NCBI RefSeq assembly: GCF_028858725.1
Contig: NC_084790.1
Coordinates: forward strand, 84,314,506-84,378,505
Length of the DNA stretch: 64,000 nt
From: Colius striatus
Taxonomy: Eukaryota; Chordata; Aves; Coliiformes; Coliidae
Reading direction: 5' to 3'
Shown: one piece after another, positions 44,435-59,400 of the stretch
How positions within the stretch are numbered: position 1 is the stretch's first letter
Layout of the letters: each line of letters opens with the position of its first letter
Made by a program: the position numbers and the translations under genes
Notes under the pieces: model-generated
Seen by the model: the letters and a program-made list of their open reading frames with translations, nothing else
The model's database searches: none
Told to the model about the DNA's origin: nothing

Positions 44435-47400
44435 CTGCAATGACACAGAAACAAAGCCAGGGTTTGGCAAATGAGACATCCAGGCTGGAATCCCTGCACA
44501 TGAAGGGTTTTGTTTGCCTCTCTGTATCATTTGAGGGGGAAAAAAGGAATGCCTTTTAAATCAAAGGATTTAACTCTTTACAAAACTGCAAGAATGTTGA
44601 AGCAGAAATAAACTGAGAAATGGTGCAAATTAAATCAACACACAGATCTTAAAACCCAACATAAAACACATCTCCTGATATTTTGTTTATTACTGACAAA
44701 AAGAAAAGCCACCAGCCATTCTGCCACCTGTGAGGAGACAAAAATCAGCCGTCTGTAACACAGCAGGCAACACGCACTGGTCGCTGTGCAGCTGAAATGC
44801 AGCAGGTTGGGAGCATGAGGCCTCCTATATTTATATCACCGTAATTAGGAAGTTCCTAATAGTTCTCTCTGACTCTCACCAATCTGAGGGAAGCCACTGA
44901 AGTGGAACAAATAATTAAAGAAAAACAGAACATGGGCATATTAGAGAACATAGTTATATTTAGAAACAAAGAGGGATGATGTGCTTGCTGGCTACTGGGA
45001 ATACAGTACCGGGCTGCTCTCTTTCAGTGATGGGCCTTTAGGATGCAACAAAACTAAATTGCTCTGAGGTTTCTCCATAGCTGGGAATACAAGTGACTAC
45101 AAACCCACTATTCTTTCATGCTGCCTTTTGGAAGGATTGTTGGAGGAATTCAGGTGGGAGTCGGGAGAATGTGTGTCCCTAAGCACCTAGGTGCTGTGCA
45201 CACTTGAGGTGACCTGCTTGTGCTGTCAGGCACTCCGGAATATATTCACAAATCATGCTGAATATGTGGCTGCCAGTTGACAAGTGGGCTGGGGTGAAAT
45301 CAGGAGCAAGGCCTTAAGCTGCACAAACGGCAAAAGAAAGAGACAGGGGAATGCACAGAGTTCAAGCAACCTGCCCCACACACCTAATTAAATACTAGAG
45401 GCATCTGAATTTGTAGCCACATCCACTGGCTGTTTACCTAATGTGCACTCCTTTACCACCCTGGTTTGAGTTTAATCACATTATGCCCGCAGCGTGCGAG
45501 GATGTTTGTGTAAACTGTGCCCAGCATGTCTCTGGGCTGGTGTAAAGGGCAGTTTGTGCAATGACATCGAGAGATGTATCCACCCCTGCCTACCTTGGTA
45601 AAGAGGAGCACAGAGAAGGCTCAGGTGAGAGGAAAGAAAGGGGCATCTGCAGCCCAGGAAAGCCAACCCTTTCATCTCTTGGGAAAGGAGGTCAATCTGA
45701 TTGAAAGCAGCAGCACTAGGAAGCATTGGTGTCTGCAAAGATGGATGAAGAAAGGCCGAAGCCCTTCATGGGGGCACGTTGCTTCCCCCACTACACAGCC
45801 CTGAGAAAAGGGCAATGAGTGCACATAAACTCAGAGGCCCATGACCTGAAAAGACCCAGGATCCAGGTGTTTTGTCTGACTACTTGTAACCCCCTCCCCA
45901 CCTTAACAGAAGCTAGAAGCTACCAGGAAGCCTGCTACTAGATTCCTCCCAAAAGAACCAGAGCGCTCCCCTCCACCAGGTCCTTGGACAGCACAAGCTG
46001 GAAAAGCTCCTCTCCAAACTGCAGCAGAGAGGAATACACACAGAAACGTTTCAGCTGACCACCCGTTTTCTCAGGTTAGATTCCTGAGAGCCCACAGACA
46101 AACTGCCTGAAGAAGTTTGGCTGAGAACCTGTGATGCTTCGCCAGCTGCTTCCTCCCTCTCTCCCACTCACAACGGACAACAGGCAAGATGGGCTCTTGT
46201 GGCCGCCAGTTATATAGGGCATCTCCCAAGCTGCACTGACCTAGATAATAGCACGGGGTACATTCTGTAAGAAATTAACTGTTCCTAATCCACTTCTCTG
46301 CTATATTTGGCACATCAGCATCTTTTCCACGTGTGTTGGTTTATCCATCCTCATGGTAATAAATGGAACTGGGAGAGGTATTTCAATAGGGAAATTACTA
46401 TTTTGAGTTAAAATAAATCAACTGCAATGTCACCTTCTATTTTTGACATCGGAAGAGCATTTGGTATCTCCGGTGCTGAGGTGGAATAGTATTTAGGCCT
46501 CTTTGTGACTAAATACCGTCCCTGTTTGTTCACTCATGATGACTTCTGGGGTCATGATGGGGTTGTAACCCAGGTGGGCATGAAGATGCAACACATGGCC
46601 TTTAGCTAAGAGTGTACATCCCTGCCAGCAGTTACGGAAATGGAGAGAGTTTAGTTTTAAGTAGAAAGCCATCAGCTTCTTATGACTAAGTCCACATTCA
46701 TAGGAAATACACCACAATGGGAGCAGATCTGTAGGAGGAAGAGCCAGTGTTCATACTGCATTTCCCTTGTTTTTATTTCCTTCAGGCTAGCTCTAGTCTG
46801 GCCCTGGGTACTGATGACCCATTAAGAGCCCGGGCACACTCCTAAATGCATTCCTGGAGCACATCCTTGTTTGCTTCATCTGGAAGGGATCCACTTTGCA
46901 AACTCTTGAGTCTGTTCCACAATGTGAATCAACGGGCAGATAAGCAGATAGCACCAGGGATTCACTTCTACAGCACACATCTGATCCCTGCTACACTCAG
47001 GCATCAAAGAAGCTTCTACACAACATCCTCTTTTGGAGACTTCACCCATCTCTAGGTGAGGTACACAATAACACATCACCCTGACTCCTTCAGGGGGTAA
47101 TCTTCAGTAGGTCAAAGCACTATTATCTGACATGTATCTACAGATACTTAGTTAAAAACTTCTCATTTCTAGAGAACACATTTGAGATCTCAGACAGAAC
47201 ACTGCCCAGTCAAGACAGCCCTTCTAAATTAAAGCATGTTTAGGCAGGAAAGCAGACAGATGTGCAGCTGAACTACCCCTGGGAAACTACAGTCGCTGCA
47301 CTCATGTTGCTTCTGGAGAGAGTGATGAGTGGGATTAAGCAGAAGATAAAGCATCCACTTTAACAGCTGAAGGAGGAATCCAAGTGCCAATGGGATGCCA

Positions 47401-50400
47401 CAGAGAATGAATCTCCACTGCTGCCCTGTGTGGGCTGAGCTCAAGGACTCTTCTCTCCTGGGTGGGCAGTGGCAGATGCGCAGTGCAAGGTACCAGCCTG
47501 CACAGGGTGCAGAGCAACAGAGAGGCACAGCTGGAGTACAGAGCCTCTTTCCAGTGTATTTTTATGTCTTGGACCACAGCAGTACCATAGAAAAAAAAAA
47601 GATTTTGCACACAGGCAATGGATGAGGCTGGCTTGTACACACGAACCCATTTTCAATCAGAACCTCTGCAGATTCTAAAGGGAAGGAAATTTTTACTCCT
47701 GTTTATAATAGTCAGTAATTCTGCCTACAATACTCTCCCTTTATTTACCATTTGAATTTACTGCAGGCACAGCTCCATCCTGTTTACCCAAGGCATACAC
47801 AGAATCACAGAATGTTAAGGGTTGGAAGAGACCTTTAGAGATCATCCAGTCCAACTCCCCCGCAGAAGCAGGTCCCATAGCTTGCACAGGAACATGTCCA
47901 GGCAGGTCTTGAAGATCTCCAGAGGAGACTCCACAACCTGAACTCCATACCCAGATGCATTATCAGGATACAAGTCTCACTCATCCATCTTAAAAAAAGC
48001 AGACAGCGGCAAACAAAGTTCTGCTGAAAGCAGTATTTGCCAGCTCACTTTTCTGTGAGCAGCCAGGGATGTGCATGACACCTTCAGCACCAAAAGGACT
48101 CATGCCTAATTTCTACCACCGTACCTGGAGAGGAACTCCATCAAAAATCAAATTAAGGTAACAGAACATATAGACACAGACCTGCAGTATCATCCCAAAT
48201 GTAGAGAGGAAATGAATGAGAAAAAAAAATACAAACATCTCTCTCTCTTTTAGGGGACAGGGCAAGGTAATGAAATCTGTCTTGAAGTCTGCAAGACAAA
48301 GTAAACAGAGAGCTCCAGAAATGCTGTTTTACCTATTATTCTCTGGGTGTCAGTGGACAAGCACTTCAGCACAAGACGCAGCTCAAGAAATCCAAGAGCC
48401 ATTCTCCTGAACCAGTGTTTGCCTCTAACATTCTTGTCAAGGTCAATCAATCTAGATGGATCACTTTAAGCAGAGCACTAAACCAGAAATTTCAATACAG
48501 CACTGCTACTTCCTATTTCCACTTCTGGAATATGGAGTGACAGGCTTGCAGCCACCAAGGTCTCTGCACAGAAAAATGCAGATGTTCCTTGTTTGTGTAA
48601 CAAGTACATTAGTTGTACAAGGCACCTACTTTCCATGTACAACCTAAAATAAGAACTGAACCTGCTGGTGCTTGTCTTAATTACAGGAGGACCCAGAGGA
48701 ACGTGATCTCATACTTATGAAGCTCTACCAGCATTACCATGTGGTAGATTTTTTTTCTTCTTTTAAGCACTCCTTGTGAATCTTTAAAGATCAAGGTGAA
48801 AGATGACACAGAGGTAGAAATGAATTTTGCAGGCAGATAGTTCCTGATTTATTTTCTTTCCTGCCTCTGTCAAAGCAGCACCGAGAGTAGAAGGCTGTCA
48901 GACATCAGAAGAGTTCCATCTGGATCCCAGTTCTGAGCTCTGAATGTTACTACCAGGCTAGTGAGGAGGAATTCAGCTCATGGGCGTATAAATAAATACC
49001 TCCCCCATCCCCCAGACGAAACCAAATCAACATTTTCCACTTGAGTTGGAAAACTCAAGGGTCTGAGACATTTCTAACTTGTCTCAAAGCTCTGTTGCCT
49101 TTTACCCTTACAGAAAATTGGTGGGATTGATCACTACCTGATCTGAGTTATCTAAACCACAACGGCAGTGGCAAGCTTTTCGTGATGGAAAGGTTACAGC
49201 TGAGGTCAGTGTTTCCTAGAAACTCAACAACTACTTGTAAAGGACCCCGAAAGGAAGTTAAGAAAATCTAGCCTGTTCACGGGAGGCTTAAATTTGCTGC
49301 TCTGTGCTCTACTTCTCTGTGCCAGTGTTTTACAGTAGTACACAAAACCACAAAAGGATAAAAATCATCATGCTGGGAATTCTGCTTCTTGTCTTTTTCT
49401 CCCCCCAGGCAGCTAGGAAGCAAGTTCGTGCTTTTTAAATTTGATCCACTAACACAGTTGCTCAGTAGAAGACAGTATCAGACAGACACAGCATCCCAAG
49501 CAGGAGCTGACTTGGTGCTTTCAGGCTGGCTGAGCTCTCCTGACAGATGAATTCTGGTCACAGTGGACAGAAACCCACAATGCTAAAGGTAGCTTAGCTC
49601 TTCTGGGGCTGTACCACCAAGTGGCATCTTAGAATTTACCCTGACCCGTTGGGCAGCGATTTCTTCTCAGCGACCCTTTCTGTACAGCTCAGCAACAGAA
49701 GATGGATGACCTATGCCTGAACCCATATGTAAAATCCATATTTTACTTATGATCCCTGAGTACACATCATTTGGGAGAACAGCACTTTGAAAGAGGAAGT
49801 GAAAAATGCCTGCAGTGATTTAAGATGCATTTTCTTGTAAAGTCTGACAATGGGTTGCTTCCTGGCACTTGTCCTGAGCGTGGCACAAACCGGTTGTGAT
49901 AATTCCCGGCTGCAGACACTCTGACCAACTCCTTTCTCAACAGAAATAGCTGATGGCTGCACAACGTCTCCCTGCTCCAGCCACCTGCCAAGCCAGGTTC
50001 TGTCCACACGCCAACATCCACCGCGGAACACGGGACACAAGAGGATCCGTACGACCTGAGCCTTCCTCCCGGCTTTTAGGAAGACATAACATCATTCCGG
50101 TTTTTGCAAGTCCGGAGCGGACAGGGCATTAAAATAACCCGTCATTGATCACACACGGCTTTATGGGGCGCTGAGCGAAGGCGCTGCGGTGCAGTGAGGG
50201 CCGGGGGGCGGCAGAGGGCAGCGGAGCCCGCAGCAGCCGGCCCCGCGCAGCCCCGTCCCGCACCGCCGCTCCGCACCGGCACCCGCGCCCGCGACCAAAC
50301 AGCGTTCCCGCCGGCGTGCAGCACCGGCCGGGCACGGGCCGTTACCTTCCAGCACTCCTTTCCCTCTAATAGTCAGATTACACCGGGCATTCGCGGTAGA

Positions 50401-53400
50401 AAGTTTCGTACCGCTATATTTGGTTAATTACTTCTCACTTGACCTCGGCTTCTTGTATTCTGGACGTCTCCGACTTGTCACGCACTGCATGGCAGTTTAT
50501 TTTGAAAGCCTGCAGCTTGAAGAACTCCAGCTCAGGGCAAGTAAAACCTGCCTCTGCTATCCTACAAGATATCCTCTGCTATTCTACGAGAGATGCCCTT
50601 CATCCTCCTGCACAAGTCATAGAATCACAGCATCGTTTTGGTTGGAAAAGACCTTTAAGATCAAGTCCAACCACCCATCTCACACTGCCAAACCCACCAC
50701 TAACCCATGGAAGGACTCATTTAAGTTGTACAATCCTTCAGCAGTGAGAAGAGCCAAAAGAAACTGAATTCTGTGTATATACATTGCTTGTAAAATTAAA
50801 ATTAAAGTGATTAAGCCAAGTTTATGTAGCTAGTTACACCAGTACACTGAATTTAATACTACAAAGGTATATACCTATGGAGTTGTGAGTAAAATTAAGG
50901 TTCAAGTGTGCAATACACATTTCTGCTTTTCTCTTTGCACTTCTATGCTGGATGTGGGCAGCTCTGTGAAAGCAATATTACAGAATTCCAGGCACATACA
51001 AAAAGAAGACAACTTGCCCCTGGTGAAAACAAAACAACAAACAAACAAAAAATCAAAGGTAACCATGTTTTTTTGTGTGTATTCTGCACCAAAGGCTTTA
51101 ATTCAGTCATGCCATAAGAAAGCCAAAGGAGTTCTATCATTAGCACATTCAGCTCATGAATCTTAATTCTATATATAACCATCCAAGATACACTTGCACA
51201 AATGAATTAAAGCAACTGCAGGGGTTATCACATTGAAAGTGCTGACTCCATTTCAGTTATCCACCAAAATGTCACTAAGATTTCTGCACCCATCTTAAAC
51301 ACACACACTGGTTATTTGCAGCAGTCTCTCAGTTCCTCAAGTGCAAATGCCCTTTTATCGGTCTCGCTTACACACAACCTGCCTCGGTGACAGCAGGAGG
51401 GAGACCCAAAAAGTGAGCAGAAAGTCTTACTGGAGATTTGACAACATTCCTCTTAGTAATAAGTAATCTCAGGCAGCTGCCATGAGCAAAGAGGTCCTGA
51501 ATTGTTGGTGCAGTACATTAAACGTTGAAACTGCTCCCTGTAAATACATCCAGGCAGCTCTGTTTAATAATTGACTATTAGTCTTTCTGCAGCCTGCATC
51601 GGTAAGTGAAAAGGGTGTGAATTACATAATCATATTTCTTGCCCTGCCAAAGAAAAAGCACCACACTGAAGCTTTTGATTTCTCCACTTTCTGTAAATCA
51701 GAAAGAACCCAGAGCTGGTTCACAGTGGGTCTGAGATATCCAGCTGCAGAAACAACTTCACAAGTGGGCCACAAAGTCAATGGCAGGGATGATCCATTCA
51801 CTCCCTAGGAGGGAGAGTTTGTGATCTGTGAGTTCAGCCGATATGAGAAAGGCTGAAATGGACACACAAACTTTGTACTTATGTGTGCTTCACAGCAGGA
51901 ATCAGACAAGTCACCTGCCTCAAACCTAAAGCAACAAGGGACAACATCCTAATTACTGTCTTCTGTGACAACACAATTCAAAGATCTAGCCAAACTCCTT
52001 GCCTGGCACTGGGAGACAGATGGGAACAGAGTGACAACTGGACTCATTGAAGGAAAAGAGTGTACACCAGCAGCAAAAAAATCTCCAAAGATGTTCTGGA
52101 CTTGAATTTCCTCCATAAACAACCTCATTTCAAGCACCTTCCATCTCTCATTGAAATCTCTGAAGTCAGCAGGAACAGGGAGCAGGAATGTTCAGCAGCT
52201 CTAAAAATAAGCCCATTCCTAAATGCCTCTAAACACAGGTGCACCAGTTTGACAGGTCTGGCCTTCAGCTTTATTTTTATGTCCTAACCCATTAATTAGA
52301 AAATGACAGTACTAGAAGGCTGGACAATGCCTTCTCTGCAGCAGGGTCTGTGACAAACACAAGGAAGCGTAGATTCTCAAGCACAGGGGTGCTTGCTTCA
52401 AAAAAAGCCCCTTGTTGAATAACGTCAGACTGATCACAGAAAATTCACACCCAGCAGTGTCTGAGTAAGGAACAGCTCCACATACTCCACCCTTGGCTTG
52501 TAGTGGATTAAGTACGTCAAGTTTTCAAACCAGCAGTTGTATGCATTGACCTAGAATCGCACTAACACACACACACAAAATCCCTCTTGATTGTAAAATA
52601 ACAAGCAAGAGACCAAACAGCACCGTGTACCCACACTGAACTGTGTATTGGCAACTTGATCCTTTACTGCTGAGTTAAGCACTTCTTCTACTGGCTGAAA
52701 TTTGACAAAGACACATCCTAAGGTTTATTTGCCAGTGAGAATCTGGTCTTGCACCGATTCCCTGCTGAGGGCTGAGAAGCACCCCTTGGCAACTCACACA
52801 AGTCTGAAACACTTAACTGTGTAGGTTTACTGATCCAGCCCTCACGTTTCTCTCTGAAGAAACACCTCTCGGTGCTGAGTCAACACATTTCATTTAGTTG
52901 ACACGTGAAGACCCATCTGGTTACTGTATGAAAGTAAATCTCCAGGTAATTAGACTCTAAACCAGCTGAGAACTGCATGCTTATGTCTTGCTAAGTAGAA
53001 GGTAACACGAGCTCAGCGATAGTGCATCTGTGTGGCCCACAAACGAAAAGTTTAAGGAGTGCTTTTAAAAATGCAACAGTTCAGAATATTTTCAAGGCAA
53101 ACTTACAATTTGTAGCTGCTGCACCATTTCTTCTCTGTACGCCAGCTCCCGCTTCATCTGATCTTGAAAATTGTCTGTAAGAGGAGGAAAAACAGTAGAT
53201 GAAGTCACTAAAACAGAGACCACACAGCAGAATTCATATCAGTAATATTAAATCAAACCTGGCCACCACTGAGGGACTACTAAGCAACTATTAAACCTTT
53301 AAAACACCTAAAATGCATAACAAACTTCTTCTCTAGCAAGGGACACTTTACAAAAACAGGAAAACTTTGGAAAAATCAGGTTGAGGTACTTCCCCGATCA

Positions 53401-56400
53401 GCAAATTCTGCTGGCTGGCTTCCTGTCACTTGCATTCGTTCGCACATCGATTTTCTCAAGGGGACAGACTCTGCTGTCATTAGTCAAACTTCTGCCAACA
53501 CTGAAGAGAAGAACAAAAACTGCTCTGCTTTGGCATAAATCTGTTGACATCAATAGGGATGTCCAGTAAGTGAGAACAGAAAGTGTTCAAGGATGCAGGG
53601 TTTGATTTGTAGTTTGTAACGCAGTGCTGATGGCTTTGAACAAAACTCGGATGAAAACTTCATGAGCAGTGATGTGGAACTCGTAAGGGAAAAAGTCTTT
53701 GAAAGACAGATGCAGGACAGCCAGGTAACAGCACAGCCCAGCCTTCCTGCTCCAGTAGCTCCTCCTTCCTTTATTTTCCAACCATTTCAGGCTAAACCTT
53801 ATTTGGTAGACGATGAACTGCTGGTCTGTGTTCCATAACATGGCTATTGAAGGGTGGGAAAAGGACAGAAAAATATAAACACAACCATGGCCAAGAAACA
53901 AAGAGCTTGGAGAGCTGCCACATGATAGAGGCCCAGGTTTAATGATAGACTGTTAAACGGAAGAGGAAAGAAAACCCATTCCATTCAGTATCATTTTGAG
54001 CTGGTAAACAAGCCTGTCCTGGCCCATGGGAGCAGCAAGGTGAACAAGAACTGAACATAGCATGGAGCACCTCGGCACACAGCACTCTCACACAGGAGAG
54101 GGCTTGGAGAAGGGCATCATAAGGCCAAGGCATCTAGAAAGGTTCATCTACAACTAATAATTAGAAAACTTAAATAGTCATACTGGTAGCTGGACCCAGG
54201 ACTCAATAAGCTTGGATTCAACACTTGGTCTGTTTGTGTGTGTGTTCATGTCTCCTTTCACTACCATTAAAGCAGGAATACTTGCACTGCTTTGACTGCC
54301 ATATGTGTTGGGAGGATTAACGGGTCAAATGACTGTGGCATACTTTGACAGCACAGTACTGGGAGTTAGAAACGTCTAAATTGCAACAGAAAGATTGGAA
54401 CCCAGGTGAGAGTGGGAGGCTCCTACTAATACTCTGTGTGCTGCTGCAGTGCTGGGAGCTCACCTGCTCCCAGACCAGCCATGCAGCCTCACCACAGCTT
54501 CTCAGCCTCAAAAGCAGGAAGGCAGCGAGCAGCTGTGGCATGATACAGTGGAGAAGAGGGATGTACTTCACTCACGGGGAAAGAGGATGTGTGCCCAGTT
54601 AAGTATGGGTGCAGGAGGAGGCTGGAAAGGGGCAGAGCTCTGTCCTCCTCTCTCACACACAAGAATTTTGCCCTCTCTGAACAGTGAGTGAAAACTGTTG
54701 TTGAAAAGACAAGGAGGCACTTTAGGATAACAAGAAAATAGCAAAAGAACCAGAGAAAGAATTAGAAAAAATGTCAGTCTGAAAGCATCAGCCCCTTAAA
54801 AAACCATCCAGTGTAAAAAGGTGACTGTCTCCTGCCCTGGTCACTAACAGCTGATAGATCTGTGCTAGCTACTATTAAGGTTCTCCAGTTTCACTCCGAG
54901 TAAGCTACATGAGGAAATTTTCCTTCTCAACACTTTCCTCCTGACTGCCTCTTCACAGGCTCATCACCTCTCAGAACAAACAGCTCAGATGTCTTGCCCA
55001 GCCCTGCACTGCAAATGTCCAAGCTCACAGTGGAAACGTTGCTGCTGATGGCAAGGAGAGTGGTGGGGTTTTTTTTCCAGCAGCATTTATCCGAGTCTGA
55101 ATTCTTACAGACAAAGCCATGAGTAATACCCAGGAGAAAAGATATGAATATTTAAATAGTTTTCTTAGCAGAAAATTAAATACTTTAACTATCCAGACTA
55201 CGTCTCCACCATTTTATTACCACACTGTTAAATGCAGATGGACAAAACGTGTGCCAGTCAACACCAAAGGTACAAGCCAGTGGAAGATTCTGTGAGAACA
55301 CTCTGTCACCAGGCACAGGTGACCCTGTTTCTACCAAGACAGTAAATTCTTTGATTTTAGTCAAGTTTTCTGATATTTTAAAATGATTTTCTTCATGTGA
55401 TGTCCATGTTGAGAGACCTCACAGGCAAAGCAGAACCTCATCTGCAGCTTTCAAGTACAACAGCAACGTGGAAAAGCTGCCAACAGCAGAAAACAAGGTC
55501 TGCTGTTTTATAAATTGTCACAGGCCACATTTCAAGCAGGTACAAGAAGTCACAGCAGTGTAGCACTGCTAAATGAGCTTGCAAATGAGATCACTTCTCA
55601 CTTAACAGTGATTTCCATGAGGAGAGCATGGAAACCAAACACCATTTAAGCACAAGACTGCATAGCACTGCCATGGGTAGTGGTTTGAAGCTGTTAATGA
55701 ATATTAGCACTGCAAACGTGCTCAGTTCCAGATGCAAGACTCTCCAAAAGAAAGTGACTTTTGAGTTAGCTCCAGGTAACCAGACAGGAACGTTTTCTAG
55801 AGATATGGCATTACCTTCCACATCTCACAATGTTGCCTCTCTGCTGAAGCAGGGATGAATTTTCTCCTTCTTTAAAAAAAGTTGGAAAGCCAATAGCTTC
55901 TTATGTATCCCCAGACAGTGGAAAGCACAAGCAGAATCACCACTTGTGAGACTCAGAATTACCCTGGCAGTGTGCTCCTGTCCCCACCAGCTTTAGGGAT
56001 GGGGCAGATATTCAGACCCTACTCAGCCTGATGCTGCAGCGAGACAGACTGGGACATAAAGCCCATTACCTGCCTGCTCTTCCCTCCATCCTACAGCCTC
56101 CAGTGTCTCCAAGCCATGACAAGTTAATCAATATCATTTTAATTTTAGCCCCACTTTCTTTTAGCTGGATCTCTGAAAGCCTCTCTCCTTAGCTTCCCCC
56201 TATGCAACACCACCACAAGCTGTTAGTAACTTGGGAAATCCGGCAAAACAAATAGTTCCTAATAACTGACCTAAACCAGTAGTAATCCCGTGCTGCAGTG
56301 AGAGCCTGCAACAGGCCCCATCCCTTTTGCTGGAACAAATACTGCTTCAGAGGACAAACCACCTTGGATTTTACACGTATTTGTTTAACAAAGACCCTCC

Positions 56401-59400
56401 TTCTTGTTTTATTACACACGGAGGAGGGGTGTTTTTTTGGTAAATCTAAATCTGTAAATAGGTTTTACGGTCACTGATATATATTGTTTACAGCACATTA
56501 TCTGTTTTCTATTTTAATCCTGTAGAAAATTGACCACTACTTTGTGGTACACTGAAACCACATATTTTTCAAGCCAGCCTACACAGTCGCCACTTCCTTG
56601 GTCGGCCTTATGTGTTCTTTTCTTTTATTTGAATTGTATTTCATGTGGTTTAATTGCAGTGTTTATTTACATGGCAATGACAGAGCATTCATTTTACTGT
56701 AGGAGAACAGAAGGATAAATAAGTGACCCGGATGGCAAAACTCCAAGATTCCATTTCACCAATACCACACACCAGTGTTTTGATCTACACAGATTATCTG
56801 AAAATTACTTCACTCCCAAACCCAAGTAATGACTGAATTTATACTGAAGGATGAGGTTATCCTCCCTTCATTAATATCTGTATCACCTCAGGCAGCTCTT
56901 CTCCTTTATTTATGAAGCTGTCTACATCTTTCAATATTTGGGCTAAAGATGGAGCCATTCCCGGAGTCCTCACACTTCCCTGAACTTGCCCTATCTGATG
57001 CTACAGAAAGGGGATCATAAGAGAAAAAAAATAATGCTGTCTTGTGTTCTCACCTTTTCCTGTGATTCAGAGAAGTGCGGCACTCGTTAGCTTGTGGCAG
57101 TGGGTTTTGGTTCAGTTGCTTACCTTGTGGGTACTGGCAATACTGTTTTTTGTCCCTGCAGGTTTTTTTTTTTCATGAAAGAATTCAGAAGACTGACAAC
57201 ACTGAGAATTTCTGAACTCTTCAAGACCCAACACGAAGGCATTTCGTGATGAGTACTGCTCAGATATTTCAGTCATCCAAGAGTTAAGAGAAGTTAGCAA
57301 ATTGCAGAAGAGCCTGACAATTATTCTGGGAGGGTTTTAGCACATCTGTCTGAGCTCACTGCAAGTGATGTAACTCCACAGTGCTCCATCCATGTACAGA
57401 CTCACAGGAGAACGAGGACAAAAAGTGAGAAAAAGAACCCACAACACCAATATTAGGGAAATATCGAACGGAGATACCGTCAGACCTCCTTTGGACTTGA
57501 CAAAGAAGAAAAAGGTGGGTGCAAAGGCACGTTGTCCTTCAGATTGCATTTAATACTGAACTGGGAGTCTATCTGGGCAGGCAGCTGCAGAGCTGTGACA
57601 GCCAGGCATGGGGAAGCATGCATGACAGTACTGATCTCAGCTGTGTTACAGACAGGCAGAGAGCAGTGGAGATGCTCTCATTGCTCCAGCTCTGTAACAC
57701 TACGTTCATTGCACGTTAGAGAGCCTGACTGTGTCCTGATCTAAGTAGGATTTCTCCTGGAAGCATGCTTTCCCCACTGCCACCAGTGTATCTCACAAGG
57801 TCTTTTTTCCACACCCTTGTGTGTGCAGTTCAATCTTCTGGCAGCTTCACAAAAAGCCCACTGAACGTCCATTTTGTTTTCTTTTACTTAACACACACCC
57901 AGCACCTCTCTCATCAGCTGTGGCGAAAAGGCCGTCTCAAAAAACCCTGGTCTCAAGAGGAAAGATCCTAACACTCTTTCTGCTTCTTAATCACGGGCCA
58001 AACCAATTCTCCAGCATCAGCTAGAATCACCTCAACGTGACTAATGAAGTACCTTGTCCTCAAAAGCCTCCAAGAAACAGGTTAAGACCACTGACATCAT
58101 TGTACCCCAGGAAGCTCCAGACATGTTTCTGTCCACTCACTGTACTCAGTGTTACCAAAACCAGGAAAATATACACCAAAATAGACAGTCAGCTTCAGAT
58201 TTTTTCCTACAAAAGACCTCCTTGGGCAGCTTGAAAAGCCACAGCAGAACTAAACCATCAGGCCATCAGCCTCAGCAGAACTAAACCAAAGACCTGGCCA
58301 CACATCTGAGAGTAAATCTCTCCCATTTTAAGAATCTGACACCACCCATCCACCCACCAACAACTCCAAAGCCACAGATATGTGTCTTACTGAAGACTGG
58401 GAAAGACGTGTTTCCTTTCAACACCTGGAATTCCTGTTCTAGTCTCCGCCTTAAGTCGATCTGCTCAAACAAAACCTTCTGGAGTTCCTCTAACAAAGAG
58501 AAAAGAAAAGTGGTTCTGCTAATCTGTATAAATAATTCTTGAAAGAACGGTTGCAGAGCAATTCATTACTGTAAGACAAAATATTTTAGCAGTTATAAAA
58601 AAAAAAGAAAAAGTGTTGCATAGAGCTACAATAGATTTTGTGCAGAAAGCCATGAATATAAATCAATGTAATATATTATTTTAAAGTATTATATTACAGT
58701 GTCATGTATTGATTGATATATATGCATTAATCTCAATTATATCCACCCAAAGGTCCATATATTATTCATATGTTACTTGACAAGCTTAAAATATGGTGCA
58801 GAACAAAAGTGCCCCCTATTATCCTCATATTCTATTAAAACAAAGAGCAGTTTTACAATGTAAGAGGCCCTTATTTATTTTACCTTTCCCCATGTTTTCT
58901 ACATCCTTCTTCAGTGAATGAGGTGAATTGGTTTCTTGTGTGTGTTCACCTGAAAAAAAAGCAAAAGGAAAAAGTTACTGATTTACTGTCAGAACTGTAT
59001 GCACCTGCTGCAGAGAATCTGAAGGGAAAAAAAGAAAAAGAAGGGAAAAAATATACAGAAAGAGTAAGATCGAGGTTTATCTACATACCTCTGTGTGCCT
59101 AGCACAAACATTCACATGACTTCTAGCTGCTTCTAGTTTAGTAAAGTTTCTACTTATACCTCGTGCAGACAAGACCTAATGACTCCTTGGTATCTAAGAG
59201 ACCTCCTCTTGCATGTGGCCTTCCAAATGGATCCCTGCTTTTCCTGTAACCTCTCTTGAAGATGTTTTTGATCAGAGAATGACCAGGAGCAAGCTGAGAA
59301 AGGGGCAGAGCCTTCTCTACAGTCTCATCCCCTCTCCTCACAATGGAAAGTCCATACTATGTAGCTGTGCAGGATGGTGTTCCCAAATCCACAGGCAAAA

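Larger units (their letters stand above)
44435..53106 (-). other. SKOR2: SKOR2 intron before the last coding exon
   Basis: About 8.7 kb of mostly unique DNA with one CpG island (50.15-50.42 kb) and two CR1 fragments (47.8 and 50.6 kb). No other supported gene. The region 44.5-47.2 kb is repeat-poor. Confidence 0.6.

Noticed and set aside
50129-50427. Several 60-77 codon frames in the SKOR2 intronic CpG island
   Set aside because: Compositional frames in CpG-rich DNA; no conserved motif.
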